From assembly GCA_934725355.1 (NCBI GenBank), contig CAKVAO010000001.1, positions 1 to 64,000 on the forward strand: 64,000 bases of DNA, written 5' to 3'. Position 1 is the stretch's first letter, and each line of letters starts with the position of its first letter. Position numbers and translations under genes: made by a program. Origin of the DNA: an uncultured Candidatus Saccharibacteria bacterium (GTDB lineage: Bacteria > Patescibacteriota > Saccharimonadia > Saccharimonadales > Saccharimonadaceae). Shown here one piece after another: positions 57,110 to 64,000 of this stretch. A model generated the notes under the pieces. The model was not told the DNA's origin and did not search any database. It was given only the letters and a program-made list of their open reading frames with translations.

Positions 57110-57742
57110 CTAAAATGTTATTGATAATGTGCCGCTTTCTCGTTGCCTGATTTTATTTAGCGCCTTATCAATTTGCTCTTTGCCGTCAGGAAATTGATTG
57201 AGAATCAGTGCAATTACGCGCGTCCGATTACCGCCAAAGTCGCCTGTCGTATTACCACACGAAGTTGTCCAGCTATTTAGAGCCTGCTTATCCTTGGTTT
57301 CATATAGACCAAAGTTAATCAGTTGACCGGTTGAACATAGCCCATTGTTCTGCTTGACATCCGACTTAACCGTAGTTGCGTAGCCATTATCTGATAGCGC
57401 CAATAGAAAGTTCTTAAATGAATCGCGGTTATTATCTAGTTCAATCTTTGTAAGCTCTGCACCACCGTACGCCTTATTGACATACAATTTGCGTGAAGTA
57501 CCGCTAATATCAATGTTGATGGTGTAGCTATTCTCTTTTGCTACGACTGGACCGCGCACACTCAAGGTTACACGCGTGTCATCCTTAGGCTTGCGTAGTA
57601 CTGTATCGCCCTTACGCTGCTCTGTTGTCTTGCTATTTTTATTACTAGTTAAGACATTTGACCCTAGCCAAAACATCGCACCCACCATTACCATTAGCAC
57701 CACTCCAATCAGCAGCACTAAGCCTAATTTTCCGCGTCTCAT
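57110..57742 (-). CDS. Hypothetical single-pass exported protein
   Basis: 210 aa. Basic start and one transmembrane helix (about 6-30, LGLVLLIGVVLMVMVGAMFWLG), then an extracytoplasmic domain with three cysteines. No family recognised. TGA-TAAAAT ends 8 nt before the ATG, without a ribosome site. Next gene is the RHH protein, probably in the same transcript. Confidence 0.6.
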   Translation of the reverse strand: MRRGKLGLVLLIGVVLMVMVGAMFWLGSNVLTSNKNSKTTEQRKGDTVLRKPKDDTRVTLSVRGPVVAKENSYTINIDISGTSRKLYVNKAYGGAELTKIELDNNRDSFKNFLLALSDNGYATTVKSDVKQNNGLCSTGQLINFGLYETKDKQALNSWTTSCGNTTGDFGGNRTRVIALILNQFPDGKEQIDKALNKIRQRESGTLSITF

Positions 57743-57839
57743 AATGCTTTATTTTATCATTATGACGTCATGATGTCAAAGCACAGCCTCTTCAGCCGAT
57801 CCGCCGATTGATAACAGCTAAAATATTCGAATAATACTG

Positions 57840-60386
57840 TTATAGATTGCCCCAGCTAACGCCCCACTGGACATCAGCTAGTAGATGAACACCAAGGTCA
57901 GGATAGATATTTTCCATAATTTGCTTCATTTTTTCAGCAACCGCTGGCGCATCAGCTTCATCACATTCGACCATGATTGAATCATGCACCTGCATTATTT
58001 GCATTGCACCTGCAGGTAGAGCCGCTTCAATTCGCAGCATTGCCATCTTCATTAAGTCTGCCTCTGTACCTTGGATAGGCATGTTAACAGCGGCACGCTT
58101 TGCAGCCTCGCGCACCATAAAGTTACTCGACTTCACATCGGGCGTCGGGCGACGACGGCCAAACAATGTCTCGACATAACCTTTGTCTATTGCCATCTGC
58201 AATGTCTGGTCTAGATAATCGCGAATCGGCTTGCGTACAGCAAAATAACGCTCGATGAATCGTTTAGCAGTGGCAATATTCATGCCAGTTGCCTCAGATA
58301 GTCCATGCGGGCTCATGCCGTATAACACACCAAAGTTAATCACCTTGGCATGACGGCGTTGCTCGTCTGTCACCTGTTCTACGGGGATACCATATGCTTC
58401 AGCAGCAGTCATACGGTGAATATCGTTTTTATCGTCGCTAAACATCTGGATCATACCTTGATCACCAGCCAGCGCAGCTGCAAGACGCAGCTCAAACTGC
58501 GCATAATCAGCATTCACTATCACTCGACCAGCAGGCGCAACAAAGCATTTTTTAATCGCCTTGCCTTCTGCCGTGCGAGTCGGAATATTCTGAAGATTTG
58601 GGTTAGACGAAGAAAGCCGCCCAGTCATAGTTACATCCTGGCTAAAGGTTGTATGAATTCGCCCATCAAACGACACCACTTTTGGTAACGCGTCAATATA
58701 TGTCGATTTCAGCTTTGTTAGAATGCGATACTGCTCAATTAAGCCAATCACTGGATTGATATCATGCAGTTTAGCTAGTTCTTTGGCGCCAGTAGGATAA
58801 AAGCCGCTCTTGTTACGTCGCTTGGTCGCCGGTAAACCTAACCTATCAAACAAAGCCTCAGACAGCTGCTTTGGACTGCTAATATTGAACTCATAGCCAA
58901 CTTGCTCCCAAATCTTAGTCTGCAGGGCGTCAATTTGCCCCGCTAGCTGATGTGACATATGCGCCAGTTCCGCTGTATCAACTAGCATTCCACGCGCTTC
59001 AATCCGCGCCAATAGTATCTGCAATGGAAAATCAACCGTATGTGCTAGGGTGTTCATTTTCTCTGATTTGCCTAGCTCTACTGACAACGTTTGATATAGC
59101 ATCCAAACCACCGCCAGCTGATCAGCATCAGTGTAGCCACTAGGTTTCAGACTATCTACAATCTGCGTCAAGTCACGCGATCCATTCAAAGAGTTAACCA
59201 GAAAATCAGCATGTTTAGTGTCAAATTCTACTGTCCAATTAATTTCTAAATTGTAGGACAAAAAGTGTTCAGCCAATTTCTTCGCGTCATGAGTGATTAC
59301 TTTTTTACCGCTCAGCAAGTCAGCCGCATGCTTCCAACTAACTACATAAGCCGCCGTATTATTAGGACTGATATAGAGCTTGTCGCCGATCGCCTGTACT
59401 AGTACAGTCTCGCCTAATGTCGGTTCACCTTCCATAATTTTAGTATTCGGTAGCTCATAGTCAGTCGTTGACACATCATCACTATCGTCCCGCATTTCTA
59501 CTGGTAATTTGTTGATCAATGAAGTGAATTCTAAATCAAGTAGCATCTTGTGCAGTGCTACCCGATCGAGATTGCGCATATCCATCGTAGCAAGATCGAG
59601 TTTTAATGGCGCATCACACATAATTAAACCTAGCTTACGCGACATATAAGCAGAGTCACGGCCCGCTACTAGCTTGTCGTGCAGGCTACCTTTTACGTCA
59701 TCCACATGCTGATATACTCCATCCAGTGTGCCATAGCTCTGCAACAGCTTAATACCTGTTTTTTCACCCACACCCGGCACACCCGGAATGTTGTCAGAAT
59801 TGTCGCCCTTCAGCGCCTTGAGGTCAAGGAATTGCTCAACCTTGATACCGTACTTTTCTTCGAAAGCATGTCGGTCGAATTTTTCGATATTTGCTAACCC
59901 CTTTTTCATGGCAAATAACTCGGTGTCATCATCAACCAACTGCAACATGTCGAGATCCGAAGTAATCATCACCGTGAAGATGCCTTGTGCATTAGCCTGC
60001 TTGCTAAGTGTTCCCATGATATCATCAGCTTCATAGTCATCGAGCTCGTAGAGCGGCCAACCAAGCGCAGCAAGCAATTTATGCAGAATCGGTATCTGCT
60101 GATAGAAGTCAGGTGGTGCAGGCTTACGACCCGCTTTGTAGCCCGGATAGATAGCTAGCCGACGGCGAATATTTGTTTTTGGCTTGTCCCACGCGACCGC
60201 GACGTAGTCCGGCTTAATCTGATTAATTAATTGTAACGCCAGCATAGCAAAGCCATAGACACCACCAGTTGGCGTGCCGTCTTTAGTGGTTAAGTGCGGC
60301 ATACCGTAATAGCCTCGATAAAACACTGATTTGCCGTCAATTAACGCCAAAATCTTCTTGTCGCCTGCTAGCACCGGATTACTCAT
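57840..60386 (-). CDS. polA: DNA polymerase I
   Basis: 848 aa. N-terminal 5'-3' exonuclease (DGKSVFYRGYYG..., DDYEADDIMGTL), a middle region that keeps the fold of the 3'-5' exonuclease but lacks its acidic motifs (DTKHADFLVNSL instead of DTET), and the polymerase with DYAQFELRLAA (motif A), KVINFGVLYGM (motif B) and VHDSIMVE (motif C). So there is probably no proofreading. It follows rpoD by 2 nt, an unusual pairing. Confidence 0.95.
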   Translation of the reverse strand: MSNPVLAGDKKILALIDGKSVFYRGYYGMPHLTTKDGTPTGGVYGFAMLALQLINQIKPDYVAVAWDKPKTNIRRRLAIYPGYKAGRKPAPPDFYQQIPILHKLLAALGWPLYELDDYEADDIMGTLSKQANAQGIFTVMITSDLDMLQLVDDDTELFAMKKGLANIEKFDRHAFEEKYGIKVEQFLDLKALKGDNSDNIPGVPGVGEKTGIKLLQSYGTLDGVYQHVDDVKGSLHDKLVAGRDSAYMSRKLGLIMCDAPLKLDLATMDMRNLDRVALHKMLLDLEFTSLINKLPVEMRDDSDDVSTTDYELPNTKIMEGEPTLGETVLVQAIGDKLYISPNNTAAYVVSWKHAADLLSGKKVITHDAKKLAEHFLSYNLEINWTVEFDTKHADFLVNSLNGSRDLTQIVDSLKPSGYTDADQLAVVWMLYQTLSVELGKSEKMNTLAHTVDFPLQILLARIEARGMLVDTAELAHMSHQLAGQIDALQTKIWEQVGYEFNISSPKQLSEALFDRLGLPATKRRNKSGFYPTGAKELAKLHDINPVIGLIEQYRILTKLKSTYIDALPKVVSFDGRIHTTFSQDVTMTGRLSSSNPNLQNIPTRTAEGKAIKKCFVAPAGRVIVNADYAQFELRLAAALAGDQGMIQMFSDDKNDIHRMTAAEAYGIPVEQVTDEQRRHAKVINFGVLYGMSPHGLSEATGMNIATAKRFIERYFAVRKPIRDYLDQTLQMAIDKGYVETLFGRRRPTPDVKSSNFMVREAAKRAAVNMPIQGTEADLMKMAMLRIEAALPAGAMQIMQVHDSIMVECDEADAPAVAEKMKQIMENIYPDLGVHLLADVQWGVSWGNL

Positions 60387-60388
60387 AG

Positions 60389-61507
60389 CTACTGCTCCAA
60401 GTAGTCATGCAAGAGGCCGGTTTCTTTGTTCTTGCGCAACTTAGTCAAAGCTTTAGCTTCAATCTGGCGAATACGCTCGCGCGTAACGGCAAATTCAGCG
60501 CCCACTTCCTCTAGTGTATGAGGACGACCACCATCTAGACCAAAACGTAGTTTGATAATTTTTTGTTCACGATCCGATAGCGTGCTCACTACCTCCATTA
60601 CCTGCTCTTTTAGTAAATGAGTACTAGCAGCATCTTCTGGACTGACCGTCGTATCATCCTCGACAAAGTTACCAAGCTCTGAGGAGTCGTCATCATCCGA
60701 GCCACCAATCGTGGCGTCCAGCGACTGAATATCCTGCTTGATCTTGAATACATATTTAATCTTTTCCGGTGTCTCATCCATAGCCTTGGCTAGCTCGTCA
60801 ATTGTTGGCTCACGGTTTAGACTCTGCGTCAGCTTGCGCTGAGTACGCAGCAACTTATTGATAGTTTCTACCATATGCACTGGAATTCGAATAGTGCGAG
60901 CCTGATCAGCAATTGCACGCGTAATTGCCTGACGAATCCACCAAGTTGCGTAGGTCGAGAATTTAAAACCTTTGTCTGGGTCAAATTTCTCTACTGCACG
61001 CAGCAGCCCAGTATTGCCCTCCTGAATTAGATCCAAGAAGTCCAAACCACGGCCCGAATAACGCTTAGCGATGCTAACAACTAGACGCATATTTGCTTCA
61101 GCCATTTTATCCTTCGGCCGCTTCAAGCGCTTAATCTTCATATTTAGCTTGCTCTGCTGTCCGCGCAATTTTGCTTTGGTACTCTGATCAAGATCCTTAT
61201 TCGATAGCTGTTTTTGCACTTCCGCTAGTTCAGTCTCAGCCTCTTTCAGTGGCTCAACATTCTTGATGATGTCTTGTGCTAGCTTAGCCTCTTCTTCTGG
61301 TTTTAGCAGTGGAATACGACCAATCTCTCGTAGGTAGACTCGTACAGAGTCGTCTGAAATTTCATCAATATCAGTGGGTTCAATAACCATATCATCATCG
61401 ATATCGATATCGCTCAGATCTTCTGGCATATCGCCTTCGGCAAGATCTTCGCTTTCGTTTAATAAAACATTCTCGTCAATCGACGCTTTTTTCTGTCTCT
61501 TCGCCAC
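60389..61507 (-). CDS. rpoD: Primary sigma factor (sigma-70 family)
   Basis: 372 aa. Short acidic start in place of a full region 1.1, then region 1.2 ([16 protein letters not shown]), region 2 ([16 protein letters not shown], [14 protein letters not shown]), region 3 and region 4 ([12 protein letters not shown]..., [25 protein letters not shown]). Region 2.4/3.0 should read the extended -10 boxes noted across the window. Start is GTG with AGAAGGGAG upstream. The only sigma gene seen here. Confidence 0.95.
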   Translation of the reverse strand: MAKRQKKASIDENVLLNESEDLAEGDMPEDLSDIDIDDDMVIEPTDIDEISDDSVRVYLREIGRIPLLKPEEEAKLAQDIIKNVEPLKEAETELAEVQKQLSNKDLDQSTKAKLRGQQSKLNMKIKRLKRPKDKMAEANMRLVVSIAKRYSGRGLDFLDLIQEGNTGLLRAVEKFDPDKGFKFSTYATWWIRQAITRAIADQARTIRIPVHMVETINKLLRTQRKLTQSLNREPTIDELAKAMDETPEKIKYVFKIKQDIQSLDATIGGSDDDDSSELGNFVEDDTTVSPEDAASTHLLKEQVMEVVSTLSDREQKIIKLRFGLDGGRPHTLEEVGAEFAVTRERIRQIEAKALTKLRKNKETGLLHDYLEQ

Positions 61508-61646
61508 ACTAACTCCCTTCTTAGCCTAATAATCTGTTTATTTTTACATGTTGGAATTTTTATCAGCGCTGTACTGGCGCAAGCTAAAATAAGCCCATAC
61601 TCATAGTAAATATTACCACGTCAAATTCAGCTATGCAATAGCTTCA

Positions 61647-63473
61647 TCATTTACAATGCCAAGCCGCCTTCAACCCAGAAAAATCGTTACTAGCGTTACT
61701 TTGCTCTATGCTGTTTAATTGACTACGCACACTGTTCATCTCTTGGTTAATATCACTCGCCACCCCGTCATTGCCCTGCTCAAACGCTTCATTGAACTGT
61801 ACTTGCAATTGGTCTAGCCGCTCAATCGTCTTCAGTCGTAATAGCTGAGTAAAGTTTTCTAGTATCATCAAGCGATTATTTTTAGCTATTGCTAGCTCTT
61901 GATCGTAAAACATCTGTAGTTCAGCCAATTTGTCTGACAAATCACTTGTCATTCTAACCGCCTTGCCGTCTAGCGGCTGGCTTAACAGTAGATATTTCAA
62001 CCGCTTTAGCACATCGTCTAAAAAGCTATCTGATAAATGTGCCAATAAACTACGGTAATTTTGGTCATTACTAGCGATTGCGAAAATCGCATTCAAGCAG
62101 TACTGCACATTACGCTTGCCTGATTCATTCAGCTTGGTTTTTGCTAGCCTTAGTGGCACTGATTGCACTTTCTCGCGCTCAGCGTCGCCCCGTAATTTTG
62201 CTTTTACACTATCTATACTCACACCAGTCACTTCGGCAATTTTCTTTAGATAGAATTCTACTTCCACTGGATCTGACAGGCCACGCACTACATTTAAGGC
62301 TTTTGTTGTTACTACTTTTTTACCTTCTGCTGTCGATAGGTCATTACAACTTACATATTTATTAATAACCCAGTCTACGGCTGGCACATTAGTAGACGCC
62401 AGCTTGCGCCACGCCTCAACGTCCTTTCTTATCAGCTCGTCTGGATCTTTGACACCTGCCGCCGAATAATCGATCACTGACAGCTTAAGGTTTAATGGCT
62501 CTGCCAATTTAATTGCTCGCTCAGTTGCGGCAACCCCTGCTCTGTCACTATCAAAGCAAAAACGTATATCGTTAGTTAATCGGCCTAACGACTTCAAGTG
62601 GTACTCCGTCAACGCTGTACCGGCTACAGCCACAATATTCTTTACTTCCGCCTGCGATGAAGTCATGACATCCATATTGCCTTCGACTACTATTACAAAA
62701 TCTTGTTCGCGAATCGCTTTCTTCGCAAAGCTCAGACCGAACAGCTGACGTCCTTTGTCATAGACCAAGGTAGCCGGTGTATTAATATATTTTGGTTGAT
62801 GATCATCCAAAATTCGTGCCGTAAAGCCAACTACTTGTCCTTGCCCATCTCTCAGAGGTATCATCAAACGATTGCCACCATAATAACCTTCACCCTCACC
62901 CCTGAAGTTATAGTCTTCAAATAAATTAAGTCCAGCCGCCTTAATTTCCTCGCGGCTATAGCCTTTATTGATTAGTAGTTTCTTTAGATTATGCTGATGA
63001 GGTGCATAGCCAATTCCCCAGTCAATGATAGTCTGTTTTGATAACTGACGTCGCTCGCTAGCGTACGCAATAGCCTTTTTAGAGCTAATTAGGCAATGCT
63101 GAAAATAGTTGACCGCCAAGATATTCATATTTAGAATTCTCTCTTTGCGCTGGCTCTGGCCCGGTGTACGGCGACGATCATATTGCGACAAATCCACGCC
63201 AGCTTTCTTGGCTAGTATCTCCATTGCGCCCATAAAGTCGACGCCTTCTGCTAGCATTATGAAGCTAAAGATATCGCCACCTTGACCCGATGAAAAATCA
63301 TGCCAAATGTCGCGCTCGGGCGTAACAAAGAATGACGGCGTGCGCTCGTTAGTAAATGGACTTAACCCCTTCCAATATCGTCCCGCCCGCTTCAGCTGGA
63401 CATATTGACCAATTACGTCTTCAATGGCTAACTTTGATCGAATTTCTTCCTTGGCGTCATTCAAATCACTCAT
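61647..63473 (-). CDS. dnaG: DNA primase with a cysteine-free zinc domain
   Basis: 608 aa. The N-terminal domain keeps the CHC2 layout (GLSPFTNERTPSF at 36-48, HDFSSGQGGDIFSF at 58-71), but the four zinc ligands are replaced: S38, T41, D59 and S62. The RNA polymerase core is intact: EGNMDV, the TOPRIM-type FCFDSDRAG, and KDPDEL. C-terminal helicase-binding domain is long (about 430-608). It makes primers for lagging-strand synthesis. TATAAT ends 7 nt before the ATG. Confidence 0.94.
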   Translation of the reverse strand: MSDLNDAKEEIRSKLAIEDVIGQYVQLKRAGRYWKGLSPFTNERTPSFFVTPERDIWHDFSSGQGGDIFSFIMLAEGVDFMGAMEILAKKAGVDLSQYDRRRTPGQSQRKERILNMNILAVNYFQHCLISSKKAIAYASERRQLSKQTIIDWGIGYAPHQHNLKKLLINKGYSREEIKAAGLNLFEDYNFRGEGEGYYGGNRLMIPLRDGQGQVVGFTARILDDHQPKYINTPATLVYDKGRQLFGLSFAKKAIREQDFVIVVEGNMDVMTSSQAEVKNIVAVAGTALTEYHLKSLGRLTNDIRFCFDSDRAGVAATERAIKLAEPLNLKLSVIDYSAAGVKDPDELIRKDVEAWRKLASTNVPAVDWVINKYVSCNDLSTAEGKKVVTTKALNVVRGLSDPVEVEFYLKKIAEVTGVSIDSVKAKLRGDAEREKVQSVPLRLAKTKLNESGKRNVQYCLNAIFAIASNDQNYRSLLAHLSDSFLDDVLKRLKYLLLSQPLDGKAVRMTSDLSDKLAELQMFYDQELAIAKNNRLMILENFTQLLRLKTIERLDQLQVQFNEAFEQGNDGVASDINQEMNSVRSQLNSIEQSNASNDFSGLKAAWHCK

Positions 63474-63480
63474 TGTTACT

Positions 63481-63486
63481 ATTATA
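63481..63486 (-). promoter_or_regulatory. dnaG -10, leaderless type
   Basis: Minus-strand TATAAT, 7 nt before the ATG at 63473. Only 7 bp separate it from the -35 of the divergent gene. Confidence 0.45.
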
Positions 63487-63493
63487 TATTAGA

Positions 63494-63522
63494 TTGAGAA
63501 TCAGTGCCGCTTGTGTTAATAT
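63494..63522 (+). promoter_or_regulatory. Promoter of the P/Q/N-rich gene, leaderless type
   Basis: -35 TTGAGA (63494-63499), 17 nt, extended -10 TGT-TAATAT (ends 63522), 6 nt, ATG at 63529. Confidence 0.6.
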
Positions 63523-63528
63523 TTTAGT

Positions 63529-64000
63529 ATGAATAAAGGTGGGGATGCTAGTGGTACCAGTACAGCTGGTGGACCAAATATAGTGCAGTATCATGCACCA
63601 TCATTTAATGATCCCCATCATCCGCTTAACTCAGCGCCGATTATCGATAACTCCGCCTCGGCTGGCAACAGCCTATTCGGTGGCGATATACCATCGGACA
63701 ACGCCAACATCATACCTGGCACTCCAGCCACCCATCATGCCAAGCGCGACGCTCCAATTAACGGCGCTGGTAGTAGCACCATTATTGCCTCTAACTACTA
63801 TTCCGGCTATACTCCAGCACTCCACAAAGAGAAGCGCCTTAAAATCGATCCAAGCAGCTTCACTTTAAACAATACTCCAGGCAGCCAAGCGCCTAGTACT
63901 ACGCCGAATCAGCCAAACAGCTATCAGTTTAACGCGCCTGCACCTCAGCAGCCAAACGGTTATCCATATGGTGCACCCAATCAGCCACAGCCAAACAATT
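63529..64000 (+). CDS. P/Q/N-rich protein, 5' part (runs off the window)
   Basis: 157 codons visible, still open at the window end. The N-terminus (MNKGGDASGTSTAGGPN) and what follows are low complexity, rich in N, P, Q, S and G (PQQPNGYPYG, PNQPQPNN), so probably disordered; no domain yet. Such starts in CPR genomes are often followed by a membrane helix and an unknown domain, but none is visible here. Divergent from dnaG with promoters almost touching. Confidence 0.7.
   Translation, partial: MNKGGDASGTSTAGGPNIVQYHAPSFNDPHHPLNSAPIIDNSASAGNSLFGGDIPSDNANIIPGTPATHHAKRDAPINGAGSSTIIASNYYSGYTPALHKEKRLKIDPSSFTLNNTPGSQAPSTTPNQPNSYQFNAPAPQQPNGYPYGAPNQPQPNN

Overview
The window looks like the chromosome of a patescibacterium (CPR), most probably Candidatus Saccharibacteria (TM7). 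This is inferred from dense short intergenic spaces, a complete CPR-style type IV pilus locus, single-copy housekeeping genes with lineage-specific trimming (TGS-less ThrS, cysteine-free DnaG zinc domain), standard stop-codon use with no sign of UGA recoding, and no biosynthetic operons. No transposon, prophage, integrated element or CRISPR array was seen. All five tRNAs and the tmRNA carry an encoded CCA.

Layout. 1-9.1 kb (minus strand): the start of a membrane-protein gene cut off by the window edge and interrupted at a G8 tract, gyrA-gyrB, a TraG/VirD4-like ATPase with a small P/Q-rich partner, and a small membrane protein. 9.1-11.1 kb: a non-coding region of about 1.25 kb with degenerate repeats, a probable small RNA gene with a palindrome between its promoter boxes, and ssrA (tmRNA). 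11.2-15.5 kb: comM, tRNA-Asn with infC-rpmI-rplT, an SPFH/stomatin gene and rnpB. 15.6-23.9 kb: an unusual Nudix-RNase H fusion, a site-2 protease, rpmB, an MBL-fold protein with a winged-helix regulator, miaA, an ABC exporter, thrS and tRNA-Val. 23.9-29.4 kb: a pilin-like protein, a structured RNA gene of about 230 nt, a GT2 glycosyltransferase, tRNA-Gly/Thr/Asp, a SurA/PrsA-like protein and a PH-domain protein. 29.6-43.0 kb: a Xer recombinase, then the type IV pilus locus (pilM, N, O, an 84-aa protein, pilB, T, C, a major pilin, pilD, and four minor pilin-like genes). 43.1-46.7 kb: ychF, tlyA, efp, rpsR-ssb-rpsF. 46.8-50.3 kb: a 965-aa secreted protein with a ricin-B lectin domain and its 212-aa membrane neighbour. 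50.4-64 kb: ftsK, rnj, mutM, a HAD hydrolase, an RHH protein, polA-rpoD, dnaG and the start of a P/Q/N-rich protein.

How the parts fit together. Pili, comM and a secreted lectin are what an epibiont would use to find, hold and take DNA from a host cell. DNA replication and repair (gyrAB, polA, dnaG, ssb, mutM, ftsK, Xer) and translation genes make up most of the rest.

The most notable regulatory pattern is that many genes have a -10 box, usually extended (TGN + TATAAT-like), ending only 6-8 nt before the ATG. This predicts leaderless mRNAs. The same geometry places the 5' end of RNase P RNA exactly at its P1 helix, which serves as an internal calibration. A 10-mer resembling a DnaA box (GTTTTCCACA) occurs three times, each 40-70 bp upstream of a plus-strand promoter, two of which drive predicted small RNAs.
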